Assembly (NCBI RefSeq): GCF_007829875.1
Contig: NZ_VIWV01000001.1
Coordinates: forward strand, 1 to 64,000
DNA from: Streptomyces capillispiralis
GTDB taxonomy: Bacteria > Actinomycetota > Actinomycetes > Streptomycetales > Streptomycetaceae
Reading direction: 5' to 3'
DNA: 64,000 nt
Part shown: in pieces, positions 47,093-55,793 of the stretch
Layout of the letters: each line of letters opens with the position of its first letter
How positions within the stretch are numbered: position 1 is the stretch's first letter
Translations under genes and position numbers: made by a program
The notes under the pieces: model-generated
The model's database searches: none
What the model was told of the DNA's origin: nothing
What the model saw: only the letters and a program-made list of their open reading frames with translations

Positions 47093-50000
47093 ATGCACAG
47101 ACCCCTCCGCCGATGGCGCACCCGCGCCTCGGCAGTCCTCGCCGCGCTGGTCGTCGCCGGCGGTGTCCTGGGCCCGGCGCCGGCCATGGCCCGGGACACC
47201 GCGGCCGCTCCCCGGCTCACGTCCCTGGTGAACCCGTTCATCGGAACCCAGAACTTCGGCAACACCTTCCCCGGCGCGAGCGCCCCCTTCGGCATGGTCC
47301 AGGTCAGCCCGGACACCGGCGGCCAGGGCGGCTACGACTACCAGCAGGACAAGATCCACGGGTTCAGCCAGACCCACCTCTCCGGCGTCGGCTGCTCCGT
47401 GATGGGCGAACTGCCGCTCATGCCGACGACCGGAGCGGTCGACAGCGTCGACCCCGACGACTACCGCTCGGCCTACTCGCACGACGACGAGGACGCCGAA
47501 CCGGGCTACTACCGGGTCGGACTGAAGACGTACGACATCGACGCCGAGCTGACCGCGACACCGCGCACGGGGTGGCAGCGCTACACCTTCCCGTCGACCG
47601 ACCGGGCCAACGTCCTGTTCAACACGGGCAAGGCCAACCAGCGGGTGTACGGCTCGGAGGTGCATGTCGTCGGTGACCGGACGGTCGAGGGCCGTGTCGA
47701 GGCGGGCAACTTCTGCGCGGGCAAGGACCGGCACACCGTCTACTTCACGGCGACGTTCGACCGGCCGTTCGCCTCGCACGGCACCTGGCGGGGCTCCACC
47801 CGCTCCCCGGGTGGGCGGGACGCGGCCGGCGAGGGCGGGAACGGCGCGTGGGTGACCTTCGACGCCGGCACCGACCGTGACGTCGTCGTCAAGGTGGGCC
47901 TGTCGTACACGGGCCTCGAAGGCGCCCGGAAGAATTTGAAGGCGGAGACGGACGACTCGTACGACTTCGACGCCACCCGCGCGGCGCTGCACGAGACGTG
48001 GGAGCGGCAGCTCGCCTCCGTCACGATCGGCGGCGGGTCCACCGAGCGGCAACGCGCGTTCTACACGGCCCTCTACCACGCGCAACTGCACCCGAACCTC
48101 GCGGGCGACGTCGACGGCCGCTACGCGGGCTTCGACGGCAAGACCCATACCGCGTCTGGGTTCACGCCGTACCAGAACCTGTCGCTGTGGGACACCCACC
48201 GGCCGCAGAACCAACTGCTCCAGATGCTGCAGCCGCAGGTCGCCCGCGATGTCGCGCTGTCGGTCGTCGCGATCGGACGGGACGGCGGCTGGCTGCCGCG
48301 CTGGTCGCTCGCCAACAGCGAGACCAACATCATGACCGGTGACCCGGTGACGCCCTTCCTGGTCGAGGCGTGGTCCAAGGGCCTGCTCGCGGGCCACGAG
48401 GAGGAGGCGTACGCGCTGCTCAGGAAGAACGCCCTGAGCACGCCACCGGACGACTCCCCCTACAACGGCCGCGCGGGCATAACCGCATACCAGGAACGCG
48501 GCTACATCCCCAGCGGTCTGGAACCGGGGAAGGACTGCCCGGACAAGGGCGGTGACAACGACTGCCGTCATCCCGCCTCCGCGACCCTGGAGTACGCGGC
48601 GGCGGACGCGTCGCTGGCCCTGATGGCCAAGGGCCTCGGGCACACCGCGGACGCCCGCGTGTTCGCGGCACGCGGCCAGTGGTACCGGAACCTGTGGGAC
48701 TCCTCCATCGGGCAGTTCCGGCCGCGCACGGCCGACGGCACCTGGCTGACGCCGTACGACCCCGTCGAGGCGGGCCACCAGTTCCACGAGGGCGGCGCCT
48801 ACCAGTACCAGTGGCTGGTGCCCCAGGACCCGGCCGGGCTGGTGGACCTGATGGGCGGCAAGCGGGAGACGGAGAAGCGGCTCGACGCCTTCTTCGCCTA
48901 CGAGAAGCTCCTCACGGACCCCGCCGGGACCGCTCGCGAGGACTGGATCTCCGCGCCGTACGACTACTACGGGAAGCCGACCTACAACCCGAACAACGAG
49001 CCCGACCTGCACTCCCCGTACATGTACTTGTGGGCCGGCGCGCCCGCCAAGACCGCCACCGTGGTCCGCGCCGCGATGACGCTCTTCACGGACGGGCCCG
49101 ACGGCATGACCGGCAATGACGACCTGGGCACCATGTCGGCCTGGTACGTCTTCTCCTCCCTGGGCCTGTACCCGACGACGAACGGCGGCGACTTCCTCGC
49201 CGTCTCCAGCCCGCAGTTCCCGTCGGCGGTCATCCGCATCGGCGCCTACGGGAAGGAGCAGGGCGGCACCCTGACCGTCAGGGCACCGGGGGCGAGCGAC
49301 ACCCGGCGCTACGTGAAGGAGGCGGAGTTCGGCGGGAAGGACCTGCGCGCCACCTGGCTGGACTGGGACGCGGTCGCCAAGGGCGGGAAGCTCGCCTTCG
49401 AGATGGCCGACAAGCCGTCGGCGTGGGGTACGGGCAGGGGCGCGGAGCCGCCGTCCGTGAACCGCGCGGCGGCCGACTCCCGGCGGCACCTCGACGCGTC
49501 GCTGCGCACCGCCTCCGACGTCCTGCCGACGGCCGACAGCGCACAGAGCGTCCGTCTGAAGCTGGACGTGCTGGGCCAGTCGCCCGGCACACTGCGGGTG
49601 GGCGTGGACGCGAAGGCTCCCGACGGCTGGACCGTGAAGACCTCCGAGCCCTTCTCCCTCACCTCCCACCGGCTGCCGGTCCAGCGGACCGCGGCGGTGG
49701 ACGTGACCGTGCCGGCGGGCACCGCGCCGGGGTCGTACTCCGTGCGGATCACGGCGACGGCGAAGGGGGTCAAGAGCGTGGAGCGTACGGCGACCGTCGA
49801 GGTGCGCGCCGCGGCCCGCTGCGCGGCGGACGCCGGTGAGCAGTGTGCCGTGGACCTCGGCAAGGAAGTGAACCACGACGGCACCGCGACCGTCGCCGCC
49901 TCCGACGAGGGCGACTTCGACGGCGGGGGATGGAGCTACGACGCCGACCTGCTGCCCGAGGCCGGCCCGGTCGTCTGGGACGGCGTGACCTACGACGCTC

Positions 50001-50377
50001 CCGATCCGTCGGGGAAGGCCGCGAACTTCGTCGAGGCGCGGGGGCAGGCCATGCTGCTCCCGGCCGGGTCGTACGGCGCGCTGCGCCTGGTCGCCGCGGC
50101 CCACCACGGCCCGGTGACGACGATGGTCACCGTCCGCTACACGGACGGAACCACCGCCGAGGTATCGGTCCCCGTGGGCGACTGGGCGGGATCGGCACCG
50201 CAGGGCAGCACCGTGGCTCTGGAGATGCCGCACCGGATCAAGCGCGGGCAGGGCGTGGACGGCCCGCCGGTGCGTCTGTTCGGCTCCTCGGCGCAGCTCG
50301 ACGCGTCGAAGACGGTGCGTTCCATCGGTCTGCAGAACGATCCCCGGGTGCAGATCTACGCCATCACCCTCCAGTAG
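47093..50377 (+). CDS. secreted GH92 alpha-mannosidase
   Basis: 1094 residues from ATG 47093 (AGGAG 9 bases upstream). Signal peptide (RRWRTRASAVLAALVVAGGVLGPAPAMA). Residues about 45-790 are glycoside hydrolase family 92: VNPFIGTQNFGNTFPGASAPFGMVQVSPDT, HGFSQTHLSGVGCSVMGELPLMP, LSLWDTHRPQNQLLQMLQP, and DLGTMSAWYVFSSLGLYP near 690. These calcium-dependent exo-enzymes remove alpha-linked mannose from glycans. Residues about 835-930 resemble a NEW3/NPCBM-associated domain (VLGQSPGTLRVGVDAKAPDGWTV ... VPAGTAPGSYSVRITA) and the C-terminal 150 residues are a further beta-rich, NPCBM-like module. Probably degrades fungal or host mannans outside the cell. Confidence 0.93.
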   Translation: MHRPLRRWRTRASAVLAALVVAGGVLGPAPAMARDTAAAPRLTSLVNPFIGTQNFGNTFPGASAPFGMVQVSPDTGGQGGYDYQQDKIHGFSQTHLSGVGCSVMGELPLMPTTGAVDSVDPDDYRSAYSHDDEDAEPGYYRVGLKTYDIDAELTATPRTGWQRYTFPSTDRANVLFNTGKANQRVYGSEVHVVGDRTVEGRVEAGNFCAGKDRHTVYFTATFDRPFASHGTWRGSTRSPGGRDAAGEGGNGAWVTFDAGTDRDVVVKVGLSYTGLEGARKNLKAETDDSYDFDATRAALHETWERQLASVTIGGGSTERQRAFYTALYHAQLHPNLAGDVDGRYAGFDGKTHTASGFTPYQNLSLWDTHRPQNQLLQMLQPQVARDVALSVVAIGRDGGWLPRWSLANSETNIMTGDPVTPFLVEAWSKGLLAGHEEEAYALLRKNALSTPPDDSPYNGRAGITAYQERGYIPSGLEPGKDCPDKGGDNDCRHPASATLEYAAADASLALMAKGLGHTADARVFAARGQWYRNLWDSSIGQFRPRTADGTWLTPYDPVEAGHQFHEGGAYQYQWLVPQDPAGLVDLMGGKRETEKRLDAFFAYEKLLTDPAGTAREDWISAPYDYYGKPTYNPNNEPDLHSPYMYLWAGAPAKTATVVRAAMTLFTDGPDGMTGNDDLGTMSAWYVFSSLGLYPTTNGGDFLAVSSPQFPSAVIRIGAYGKEQGGTLTVRAPGASDTRRYVKEAEFGGKDLRATWLDWDAVAKGGKLAFEMADKPSAWGTGRGAEPPSVNRAAADSRRHLDASLRTASDVLPTADSAQSVRLKLDVLGQSPGTLRVGVDAKAPDGWTVKTSEPFSLTSHRLPVQRTAAVDVTVPAGTAPGSYSVRITATAKGVKSVERTATVEVRAAARCAADAGEQCAVDLGKEVNHDGTATVAASDEGDFDGGGWSYDADLLPEAGPVVWDGVTYDAPDPSGKAANFVEARGQAMLLPAGSYGALRLVAAAHHGPVTTMVTVRYTDGTTAEVSVPVGDWAGSAPQGSTVALEMPHRIKRGQGVDGPPVRLFGSSAQLDASKTVRSIGLQNDPRVQIYAITLQ

Positions 50378-50402
50378 GTCCGTGCACGTCCGCCCGGGGA
50401 CC

Positions 50403-50440
50403 GTCCCGGTGTCCGGTCCGGCAGGACCGGGCACCGGGAC
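50403..50440. terminator. terminator between GH92 and TetR genes
   Basis: 17-bp inverted repeat (GTCCCGGTGTCCGGTCC and its partner, one mismatch) with a 4-base GGCA loop, between converging genes. Confidence 0.88.
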
Positions 50441-50502
50441 ACCCCGGGCGGCGCGTTCACCGGCCCGGTGGACGCGTCACCGTGTTGTGCGGCGGGGTCC
50501 GC

Positions 50503-51111
50503 TCAGCGTTTCGTCGTCGTGTTCCCGGTCGCGGCGAGGAGGACCTGTGCCTGCTCGCGGGCCTCGCCGATGGGGTTCGGGAAGACGTTCAAGCCGTGGG
50601 CCACGAGCGCCCCTTCGTGGAGCAGCATGAGGGTCCGGCCCAGACGGTCGGCGTCGTCGGGGGCGATGTCACGGGCGAGGCGGGTGAACAGGGCGAGCAT
50701 CCACTCCTTCTGCCCGGTGATCACCGGGTACGCGGGATGGGACGCGTCGCTGATCTCGGCATGGGCGTTGACCATGCTGCACCCCTTGGGGCTGTGCTCC
50801 CGTGACCACGCGAGTGAGGCGTCGAAGACGGCCAGCACACGCGCCGGCGGTTCCGGGTCCGCGGCGTCCAGGTATCCGGCGAGCAGGGCTCGCCAGCGTT
50901 CGTCGCGGTCCGCGAGGTACTCCACGACGAGCTGCTCCTTGGAGCCGAACCGGTCGTAGAGCGTCTTCTTGGTGACCCCGGCCTCGGCGGCGATCAGGTC
51001 GACGCCGACGGCGTGGATGCCGCGCTCGTAGAACAGTCTCGCGGCGGCCGCCAGGATGCGCCGGGCGGCAGGCGTCATCGTGATCCTTCGCAGATCCTCC
51101 ACGGTGCCCAT
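50503..51111 (-). CDS. TetR-family repressor
   Basis: 202 residues (an internal ATG 33 bases later is also possible). N-terminal TetR helix-turn-helix (RRILAAAARLFYERGIHAVGVDLIAAEAGVTKKTLYDRFGSKEQLVVEYL), C-terminal ligand domain with CSMVNAHAEISDASHPAYPVI. Divergent from the EamA transporter with two matching operators between them (51121 and 51155), so it very likely represses both itself and the transporter. Confidence 0.9.
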   Translation of the reverse strand: MGTVEDLRRITMTPAARRILAAAARLFYERGIHAVGVDLIAAEAGVTKKTLYDRFGSKEQLVVEYLADRDERWRALLAGYLDAADPEPPARVLAVFDASLAWSREHSPKGCSMVNAHAEISDASHPAYPVITGQKEWMLALFTRLARDIAPDDADRLGRTLMLLHEGALVAHGLNVFPNPIGEAREQAQVLLAATGNTTTKR

Positions 51112-51120
51112 GCTTCAACA

Positions 51121-51138
51121 CTATACCGATCTGTATAG
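51121..51138. promoter_or_regulatory. TetR operator O1
   Basis: CTATACCGATCTGTATAG, an imperfect palindrome (CTATAC/GTATAG arms) between the TetR and EamA genes, 34 bp centre to centre from O2. Confidence 0.8.
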
Positions 51139-51154
51139 TGGGCGGGGCAGGCAT

Positions 51155-51172
51155 GTATACCGATCTGTATAG
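51155..51172. promoter_or_regulatory. TetR operator O2
   Basis: GTATACCGATCTGTATAG, identical to O1 except the first base. It ends 11 bases before the EamA start codon, where it would block initiation or translation start. Confidence 0.8.
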
Positions 51173-51183
51173 CGGGGTCAGAT

Positions 51184-52167
51184 GTGAACTTCCTGCTCTC
51201 GATCGCCTTCGTGCTGTGCTGGAGTTCCGGGTTCATCGGAGCCAAGCTCGGCGCGGGGAGCGCCTCCGCCCTCACGATCCTGATGTGGCGGTTCCTGCCG
51301 CTCGCCGTCGTCCTGGTCGTCATCGCGGCCGTCACGGCGTCGTGGCGGGGCCTCACGGCGCGCGGCCTCGCCCGGCAGGCCGTGATCGGCGCCCTGTCCC
51401 AGAGCGGCTACCTGCTCACCGTCTACTACGCCATCCAACTCGGCGTCGCCAGCGGCACCACGGCCCTGATCGACGGGGTCCAGCCGCTCGTCGCCGGAGC
51501 ACTCGCGGGACCGCTCCTGCACCAGTACGTCTCGCGCCGGCAGTGGCTCGGCCTGTGCCTGGGGGTGAGCGGCGTCGTCGTCGTCACCACCGCCGATGCC
51601 GCAGCCGCCACCGGCGTGGCCTGGTGGGCCTATCTCATACCGTTCCTCGGCATGCTCTCGCTGGTGGCGGCGACCTTCCTCGAGGGCCGCTCCCGCGAGC
51701 GGGCCGCGCCGTTGACATCCCTCACCGTGCACTGCCTCACCAGTGCCGTCGTCTTCAGCGCCCTCGCCCTGGGTACCGGGTCCGCGACGCCGCCCGCCCA
51801 GCCCGCCTTCTGGGGCGCGATCAGCTGGCTCGTGGTCCTGTCCACCTTCGGCGGGTACGGGCTGTACTGGATCATCCTGAGGCGCTCGGGGGTCACCCGG
51901 GTGAACACGCTCATGTTCCTGATGGCTCCCGTCACGGCGGTCTGGGGGGCCATGATGTTCGGTGAACCGTTCGGCCTCCGGACGCTTCTCGGCCTGGGCA
52001 TCGGCCTCGCGGCGGTTGTCATCGTCCACGGCGGTGACACCTCGGCGACCGGACACCGCGCGGGGGACGCCGACGGTGCCCGAGGGGCCCGGCAGCGACG
52101 CCCCTCCCCCGTGGACGGCCCCGGGAGGGCGCGCACCAAGGACGTGTCCGCCCGCGCCATCGACTGA
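51184..52167 (+). CDS. EamA/DMT-family exporter
   Basis: 327 residues from GTG 51184. About ten hydrophobic segments from FLLSIAFVLCWSSGFIGAKL to LLGLGIGLAAVVIVHG, with the two EamA halves (first half ending near 135, second starting at WWAYLIPFLGML) of drug/metabolite transporters; polar C-terminal 45 residues. Likely exports a small metabolite that induces via the adjacent TetR protein; substrate unknown. Confidence 0.9.
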   Translation: MNFLLSIAFVLCWSSGFIGAKLGAGSASALTILMWRFLPLAVVLVVIAAVTASWRGLTARGLARQAVIGALSQSGYLLTVYYAIQLGVASGTTALIDGVQPLVAGALAGPLLHQYVSRRQWLGLCLGVSGVVVVTTADAAAATGVAWWAYLIPFLGMLSLVAATFLEGRSRERAAPLTSLTVHCLTSAVVFSALALGTGSATPPAQPAFWGAISWLVVLSTFGGYGLYWIILRRSGVTRVNTLMFLMAPVTAVWGAMMFGEPFGLRTLLGLGIGLAAVVIVHGGDTSATGHRAGDADGARGARQRRPSPVDGPGRARTKDVSARAID

Positions 52168-52214
52168 CCGGTACGAGCAGGCCCGCGCCGCCCGCGGACC
52201 AGGAAGGCACCCCC

Positions 52215-52289
52215 ATGCCCAGCACAGTGAACACCCACAACTCTCCTACACACGCAGGCGGTTCGCGCGGTGAGGCGGTGGCGGCGTGA
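52215..52289 (+). CDS. 24-residue leader peptide before the acetyltransferase gene
   Basis: ATG 52215 stands 7 bases after AGGAAGG, a better ribosome binding site than that of the next gene. The 24-codon frame (MPSTVNTHNSPTHAGGSRGE then AVAA) stops in the TGA of GTGA, where the acetyltransferase GTG begins. It looks like a coupling or attenuation leader rather than a functional protein. Confidence 0.45.
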   Translation: MPSTVNTHNSPTHAGGSRGEAVAA

Positions 52290-52813
52290 GGACCCTCGTG
52301 GCCCGTGCCATCAGCACCAGCAGGCTGGAGTTGCTGCCGCTGCGCCTCGAACACGCCGAGGAGATGGCCGCGGTGCTGTCCGATCCGGCCCTGCACACGT
52401 TCATCGGCGGCACTCCGGACACCCCGGATGCCCTGCGCTCGCGCTACCAGCGCATGATCGCGGGCTCTCCCGACCCGGGAGTGTCCTGGCTGAACTGGGT
52501 GATCCGGCTGCGGGACGAAGCCTGCCTCACGGGCACCGTGCAGGCGACGGTCGTCCCCTCCGACGACGGTCCCGTCGCCGAGATCGCCTGGGTGGTGGGC
52601 ACTCCGTGGCAGGGCAGGGGCATCGCCACCGAAGCGGCCCGCGGACTCGTCGCCTGGCTCGGCCGGCAGCCGGTGCCCACCGTCGTCGCCCACATCCACC
52701 CCCGACACCGGGCGTCCGCCGCCGTCGCCACGGCCACCGGGCTCACCCCCACCGGCGAACGGCACGAGGGCGAGGTCCGGTGGCGCCGGTCGGTGAGCAC
52801 CCGGAGCGGGTGA
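52286..52813 (+). CDS. GNAT N-acetyltransferase
   Basis: 175 residues from GTG 52286. Ribosomal-protein-acetyltransferase-like GNAT: TSRLELLPLRLEHAEEMAAVL, AEIAWVVGTPWQGRGIATEAARGLVAWL (motif A, acetyl-CoA pyrophosphate loop Q-G-R-G-I-A) and HRASAAVATATGLTPTGE. Substrate unknown. Follows the EamA gene and may be co-transcribed with it. Confidence 0.88.
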   Translation: MRTLVARAISTSRLELLPLRLEHAEEMAAVLSDPALHTFIGGTPDTPDALRSRYQRMIAGSPDPGVSWLNWVIRLRDEACLTGTVQATVVPSDDGPVAEIAWVVGTPWQGRGIATEAARGLVAWLGRQPVPTVVAHIHPRHRASAAVATATGLTPTGERHEGEVRWRRSVSTRSG

Positions 52814-52831
52814 CGGTCACCGGCGTGTTCC

Positions 52832-53677
52832 TCAGGCCGCGTCCAGGTCGGTGTGGACCAGGTGGTGGTCGGAGTACCGGGTGGGTTCCACGCGGTAGGT
52901 CAGCGGGGTGGGGATGCCGCGCAGGAAGACGTAGTCGAACTTGCTCTGCCAGTCGGTGGTCGGCTCGCAACCGCCGCCGCCGACCGCGGGACGGCACTGG
53001 GGATGCGCGTCCTCGGCCAGTTCCCAGATCCGCGCGAGTTCGGGAGCGTCCGGAACGGCGTTGAAGTCCCCGAGGACGATCGCGCGGTCGTAGGGGGCGA
53101 CCGCAGCGGCGAGTGCGCGGGCCTGGTCGGCCCGGACCGCTTCCTGACGCCGTTCGGCGAAGTGGGTGTTGAAGACCCGCACGGTCCGGCCGTCCACCGT
53201 GGTGGTGACCGCCATGTACCCGCGGTCCTCGGAGCCTCCGTCGGGGTATTCCACGTTGACGCGGTCCGTCATCGGTGCCGCCGAGAGGACCGCCTGGCCG
53301 TAGCCTCCCGGGTTCCACGGCACTCCCCCGCAACGGCCCCAGCTCTGGAGGACCGGCCCGTACTCGACGTGGTAGACCAGCCCGTGGAGGTGCTCCAGGT
53401 GGTCCCGGATCCGGGCCACGTCACCCACACACGCCTCCTGCAGGCCGACGACCTGGGGCGCGTACCTGGCGATCTCCGCCGCCCGGTCGACGTCGCTGGT
53501 CTCGCAGGGGTTGCAGAGGTTCCACGTCATGACCCGGTCCGGTACGACGTCCCGGCCGGCATCGGCGGGCAGTGGCCGGGCGGAGGGGCCTCCGTTCGGC
53601 GCACTGGTTCCCAGGAACACCAGGCCCGCCACGATCACGGCACCTACGAGCGACCGCATGCCCCGTCCGAGCACCAT
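52832..53677 (-). CDS. secreted endonuclease/exonuclease/phosphatase-fold protein
   Basis: 281 residues from ATG 53677 behind GGGAGGAGG. Signal-type N-terminus (MRSLVGAVIVAGLVFLGTSA). EEP-fold motifs in order: VMTWNLCNPC, VGLQEACVGD (metal Glu), VFNTHFAERR, VLGDFNAVPDAPE and KFDYVFLRG ... RYSDHHLVHTDL (catalytic His). Could be an extracellular nuclease or a phosphodiesterase/sphingomyelinase-type enzyme; six Cys suggest disulfides. Convergent with the acetyltransferase gene. Confidence 0.88.
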   Translation of the reverse strand: MVLGRGMRSLVGAVIVAGLVFLGTSAPNGGPSARPLPADAGRDVVPDRVMTWNLCNPCETSDVDRAAEIARYAPQVVGLQEACVGDVARIRDHLEHLHGLVYHVEYGPVLQSWGRCGGVPWNPGGYGQAVLSAAPMTDRVNVEYPDGGSEDRGYMAVTTTVDGRTVRVFNTHFAERRQEAVRADQARALAAAVAPYDRAIVLGDFNAVPDAPELARIWELAEDAHPQCRPAVGGGGCEPTTDWQSKFDYVFLRGIPTPLTYRVEPTRYSDHHLVHTDLDAA

Positions 53678-53894
53678 CGCCTCCTCCCTGTGGACACCGA
53701 TGGCGTACGCCATTCTCCGTGCAATGAGCTTATGGGACGGTCCCGTCGGCAACTCCGGCCCGGCGGGGGCGGGGAGGGCGGGTGCCGTGCGCTGAGGCCC
53801 ACTCCGCCGCCTTCCCCCCCGGCGGCGGGCGGCGGGCGGCGGGCGGCACGGCGGTTCAGGAATAGCCGCGCGTCCGCGACTTGTTGCCGCGAGC

Positions 53895-54770
53895 ATGACG
53901 ACGAACGCGCCGCGGCCCGAGGTGCTCCGGTACACCGCCTTCTCCAGCAGTCCCGCCGGCGGCAACCCCGCCGGTGTCGTGCTGGACGCCACCGCTCTGG
54001 AGGACGGGGACATGCTCGCCGTCGCCGCCGACCTCGGATACTCGGAGTCCGCGTTCCTCACCGCCCTCCCGGAGGGCCTCGCCGGTCACGAGGGGCGGGC
54101 GTACGGCATCCGTTACTTCAGCCCCAAGGCCGAGGTGCCGTTCTGCGGACACGCCACCGTCGCGGCCGCCCTCGCGCTCGCCGAGCGGACGGGCCCCGGC
54201 CGGCTGGTGTTCGCGACGCCGGCCGGTCCGGTGCCGGTGGAGGTGACCGAGGAGGACGGGACGCTCAGGGCGACGCTCACCAGCGTCGAGCCGCACGTCG
54301 AGGAGGTCACCGACGCCGACCTCGCGGAGGCACTCGCCGCACTCGACTGGCCGGCCGCCGATCTCGACCCGGCCTTCCCGCCCCGCATCGCCTTCGCCGG
54401 CGCCCGCCATCTCGTTCTCGCGGCGGCGACACGCGCCCGCCTGGCGGACCTCTCGTACGACTTCGCGCGCCTCGAAGCGCTGATGCACCGTCTGGACCTG
54501 ACCACGGTCCAGTTGGTGTGGCGGGAGTCGGCCGCGGTCTTCCGCGTCCGTGACCCGTTCCCCGTCGGCGGTGTCGTCGAGGACCCGGCGACCGGCGCCG
54601 CGGCCGCCGCGTTCGGGGCGTACGCCCGTGAGCTCGGCCTCGTCCCCGAGGACGCCGTCCTCACCCTGTACCAGGGCGAGGACCTGGGCCGGCCGGGCGA
54701 GCTCACGGTGACGCTGCGCGCGGGTGACCCGCGCGTCCGGGTCGGCGGCGCGGGAACGCGTATCGGCTGA
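53895..54770 (+). CDS. PhzF-family epimerase/isomerase
   Basis: 291 residues. PhzF fold: RYTAFSSSPAGGNPAGVVLDA, catalytic Glu in LGYSESAFL, YFSPKAEVPFCGHATVAAALAL, and GGVVEDPATGAAAAAFGAYAREL. These enzymes move protons on small unsaturated substrates; the substrate here is unknown and there are no phenazine genes nearby. Confidence 0.9.
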   Translation: MTTNAPRPEVLRYTAFSSSPAGGNPAGVVLDATALEDGDMLAVAADLGYSESAFLTALPEGLAGHEGRAYGIRYFSPKAEVPFCGHATVAAALALAERTGPGRLVFATPAGPVPVEVTEEDGTLRATLTSVEPHVEEVTDADLAEALAALDWPAADLDPAFPPRIAFAGARHLVLAAATRARLADLSYDFARLEALMHRLDLTTVQLVWRESAAVFRVRDPFPVGGVVEDPATGAAAAAFGAYARELGLVPEDAVLTLYQGEDLGRPGELTVTLRAGDPRVRVGGAGTRIG

Positions 54771-54824
54771 GGGGGGTCCCCTCGCCGTGTTCGCTCCCGC
54801 GCGGCGGGACCGCGGCCGCCGGGC

Positions 54825-55676
54825 TCAGGCCTCTCCCATGACCAGACCCTCGATGGTGTGCTTCTGCGTCACCGGCTCCAGGACGTCGACGACCGGGCAG
54901 TCCAGGTGTCGGCGGACCCGCTCGGGCAGCGACGCCCAGTAGGCGCGGGTCACGGCGGTGTCGTGCCGGTCGCCGTTCGTGGCCTCGGGCCCGTCCACTC
55001 CCAGGACCAGCACGGGGCGGGACCGGGTGGAGTGGTTCCGGGTGCCGCGGTGAACGGTCAGTGCGGTGCGCGCCGAGATGTCGCCGCGCCGCGGGTACTT
55101 GCGGACGGCTCGCTCCTCGTAGCGCGGGTAGTGGGAGCGGGGCGGGAACATGCCGTGCTCGAAGTCCGGGTGGTCGTCCCACTGGGTCCCCGGCGCGATC
55201 TCGAAGGGGCCCATGTCCTCCTCCGTGTCGACGGCGGTGACGTTGAACGCCAGCGAGGTCAGCCGCCGCTCGGCGCGGGTCTCCTCCGGCATGGGGAAGT
55301 CCCGGTGCCAGGGCTGGTCGACCGCGCCCTCGAGCGGCACGTCGAAGCCCAGCTCGACGATCCGGTAATCGGGCCCGAGGACGGCCGTGCAGACGGAGCG
55401 GACCCAGGGGTGGTCGACGAGGTCGACGAAGCCGCGCAGCTGCTCGGGGTGTATCTCCACGTAGTAGCGGTGCGGTCCGCGGCCCACCGCGCCGCCCGGC
55501 CGCTTCAGCGCGTCCCGGAAGGCCACCTCGATGTCCTCGCGCATCCGGTCGGCCCATTCGGGGGTGAACGCGCCCTTGCGCGCGGTGATGCCGTCCGCGT
55601 AGAGGGCCTCCACGTCGGCCGTCACATCGACGTCGGGACCGGCCGGCGAGATGCCGGGGTGGGCGTGCGTGCTCAT
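54825..55676 (-). CDS. PhyH-family Fe(II)/2-oxoglutarate dioxygenase
   Basis: 283 residues from ATG 55676, 6 bases after AAGGAGG. Phytanoyl-CoA dioxygenase family: QPWHRDFPMP gives the HxD iron ligands, and LTVHRGTRNHSTRSRPVLVLG holds the distal His and the 2-oxoglutarate Arg. Substrate unknown. Divergent from a LacI regulator with a palindrome between them, so probably controlled by it. Confidence 0.9.
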   Translation of the reverse strand: MSTHAHPGISPAGPDVDVTADVEALYADGITARKGAFTPEWADRMREDIEVAFRDALKRPGGAVGRGPHRYYVEIHPEQLRGFVDLVDHPWVRSVCTAVLGPDYRIVELGFDVPLEGAVDQPWHRDFPMPEETRAERRLTSLAFNVTAVDTEEDMGPFEIAPGTQWDDHPDFEHGMFPPRSHYPRYEERAVRKYPRRGDISARTALTVHRGTRNHSTRSRPVLVLGVDGPEATNGDRHDTAVTRAYWASLPERVRRHLDCPVVDVLEPVTQKHTIEGLVMGEA

Positions 55677-55719
55677 GCGTGCCTCCTTGTGCGGCAGGAC
55701 CGTCCGGGTCATGGTGCAT

Positions 55720-55733
55720 CGTTGATTTCAACG
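55720..55733. promoter_or_regulatory. LacI-type operator
   Basis: CGTTGATTTCAACG, with 6-base inverted arms CGTTGA/TCAACG, in the 117-bp gap between the divergent PhyH and LacI genes. Confidence 0.7.
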
Positions 55734-55793
55734 TGGCAACACTTCGGGGCGGGATCCTGGGTGACGTGGGGCCGCGCATGCCACGATGTGCGG

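Noticed and set aside
47030-50434. A 1134-codon minus-strand frame opposite the GH92 gene
   Set aside because: No motifs; the plus-strand frame contains GH92 signatures and a signal peptide.
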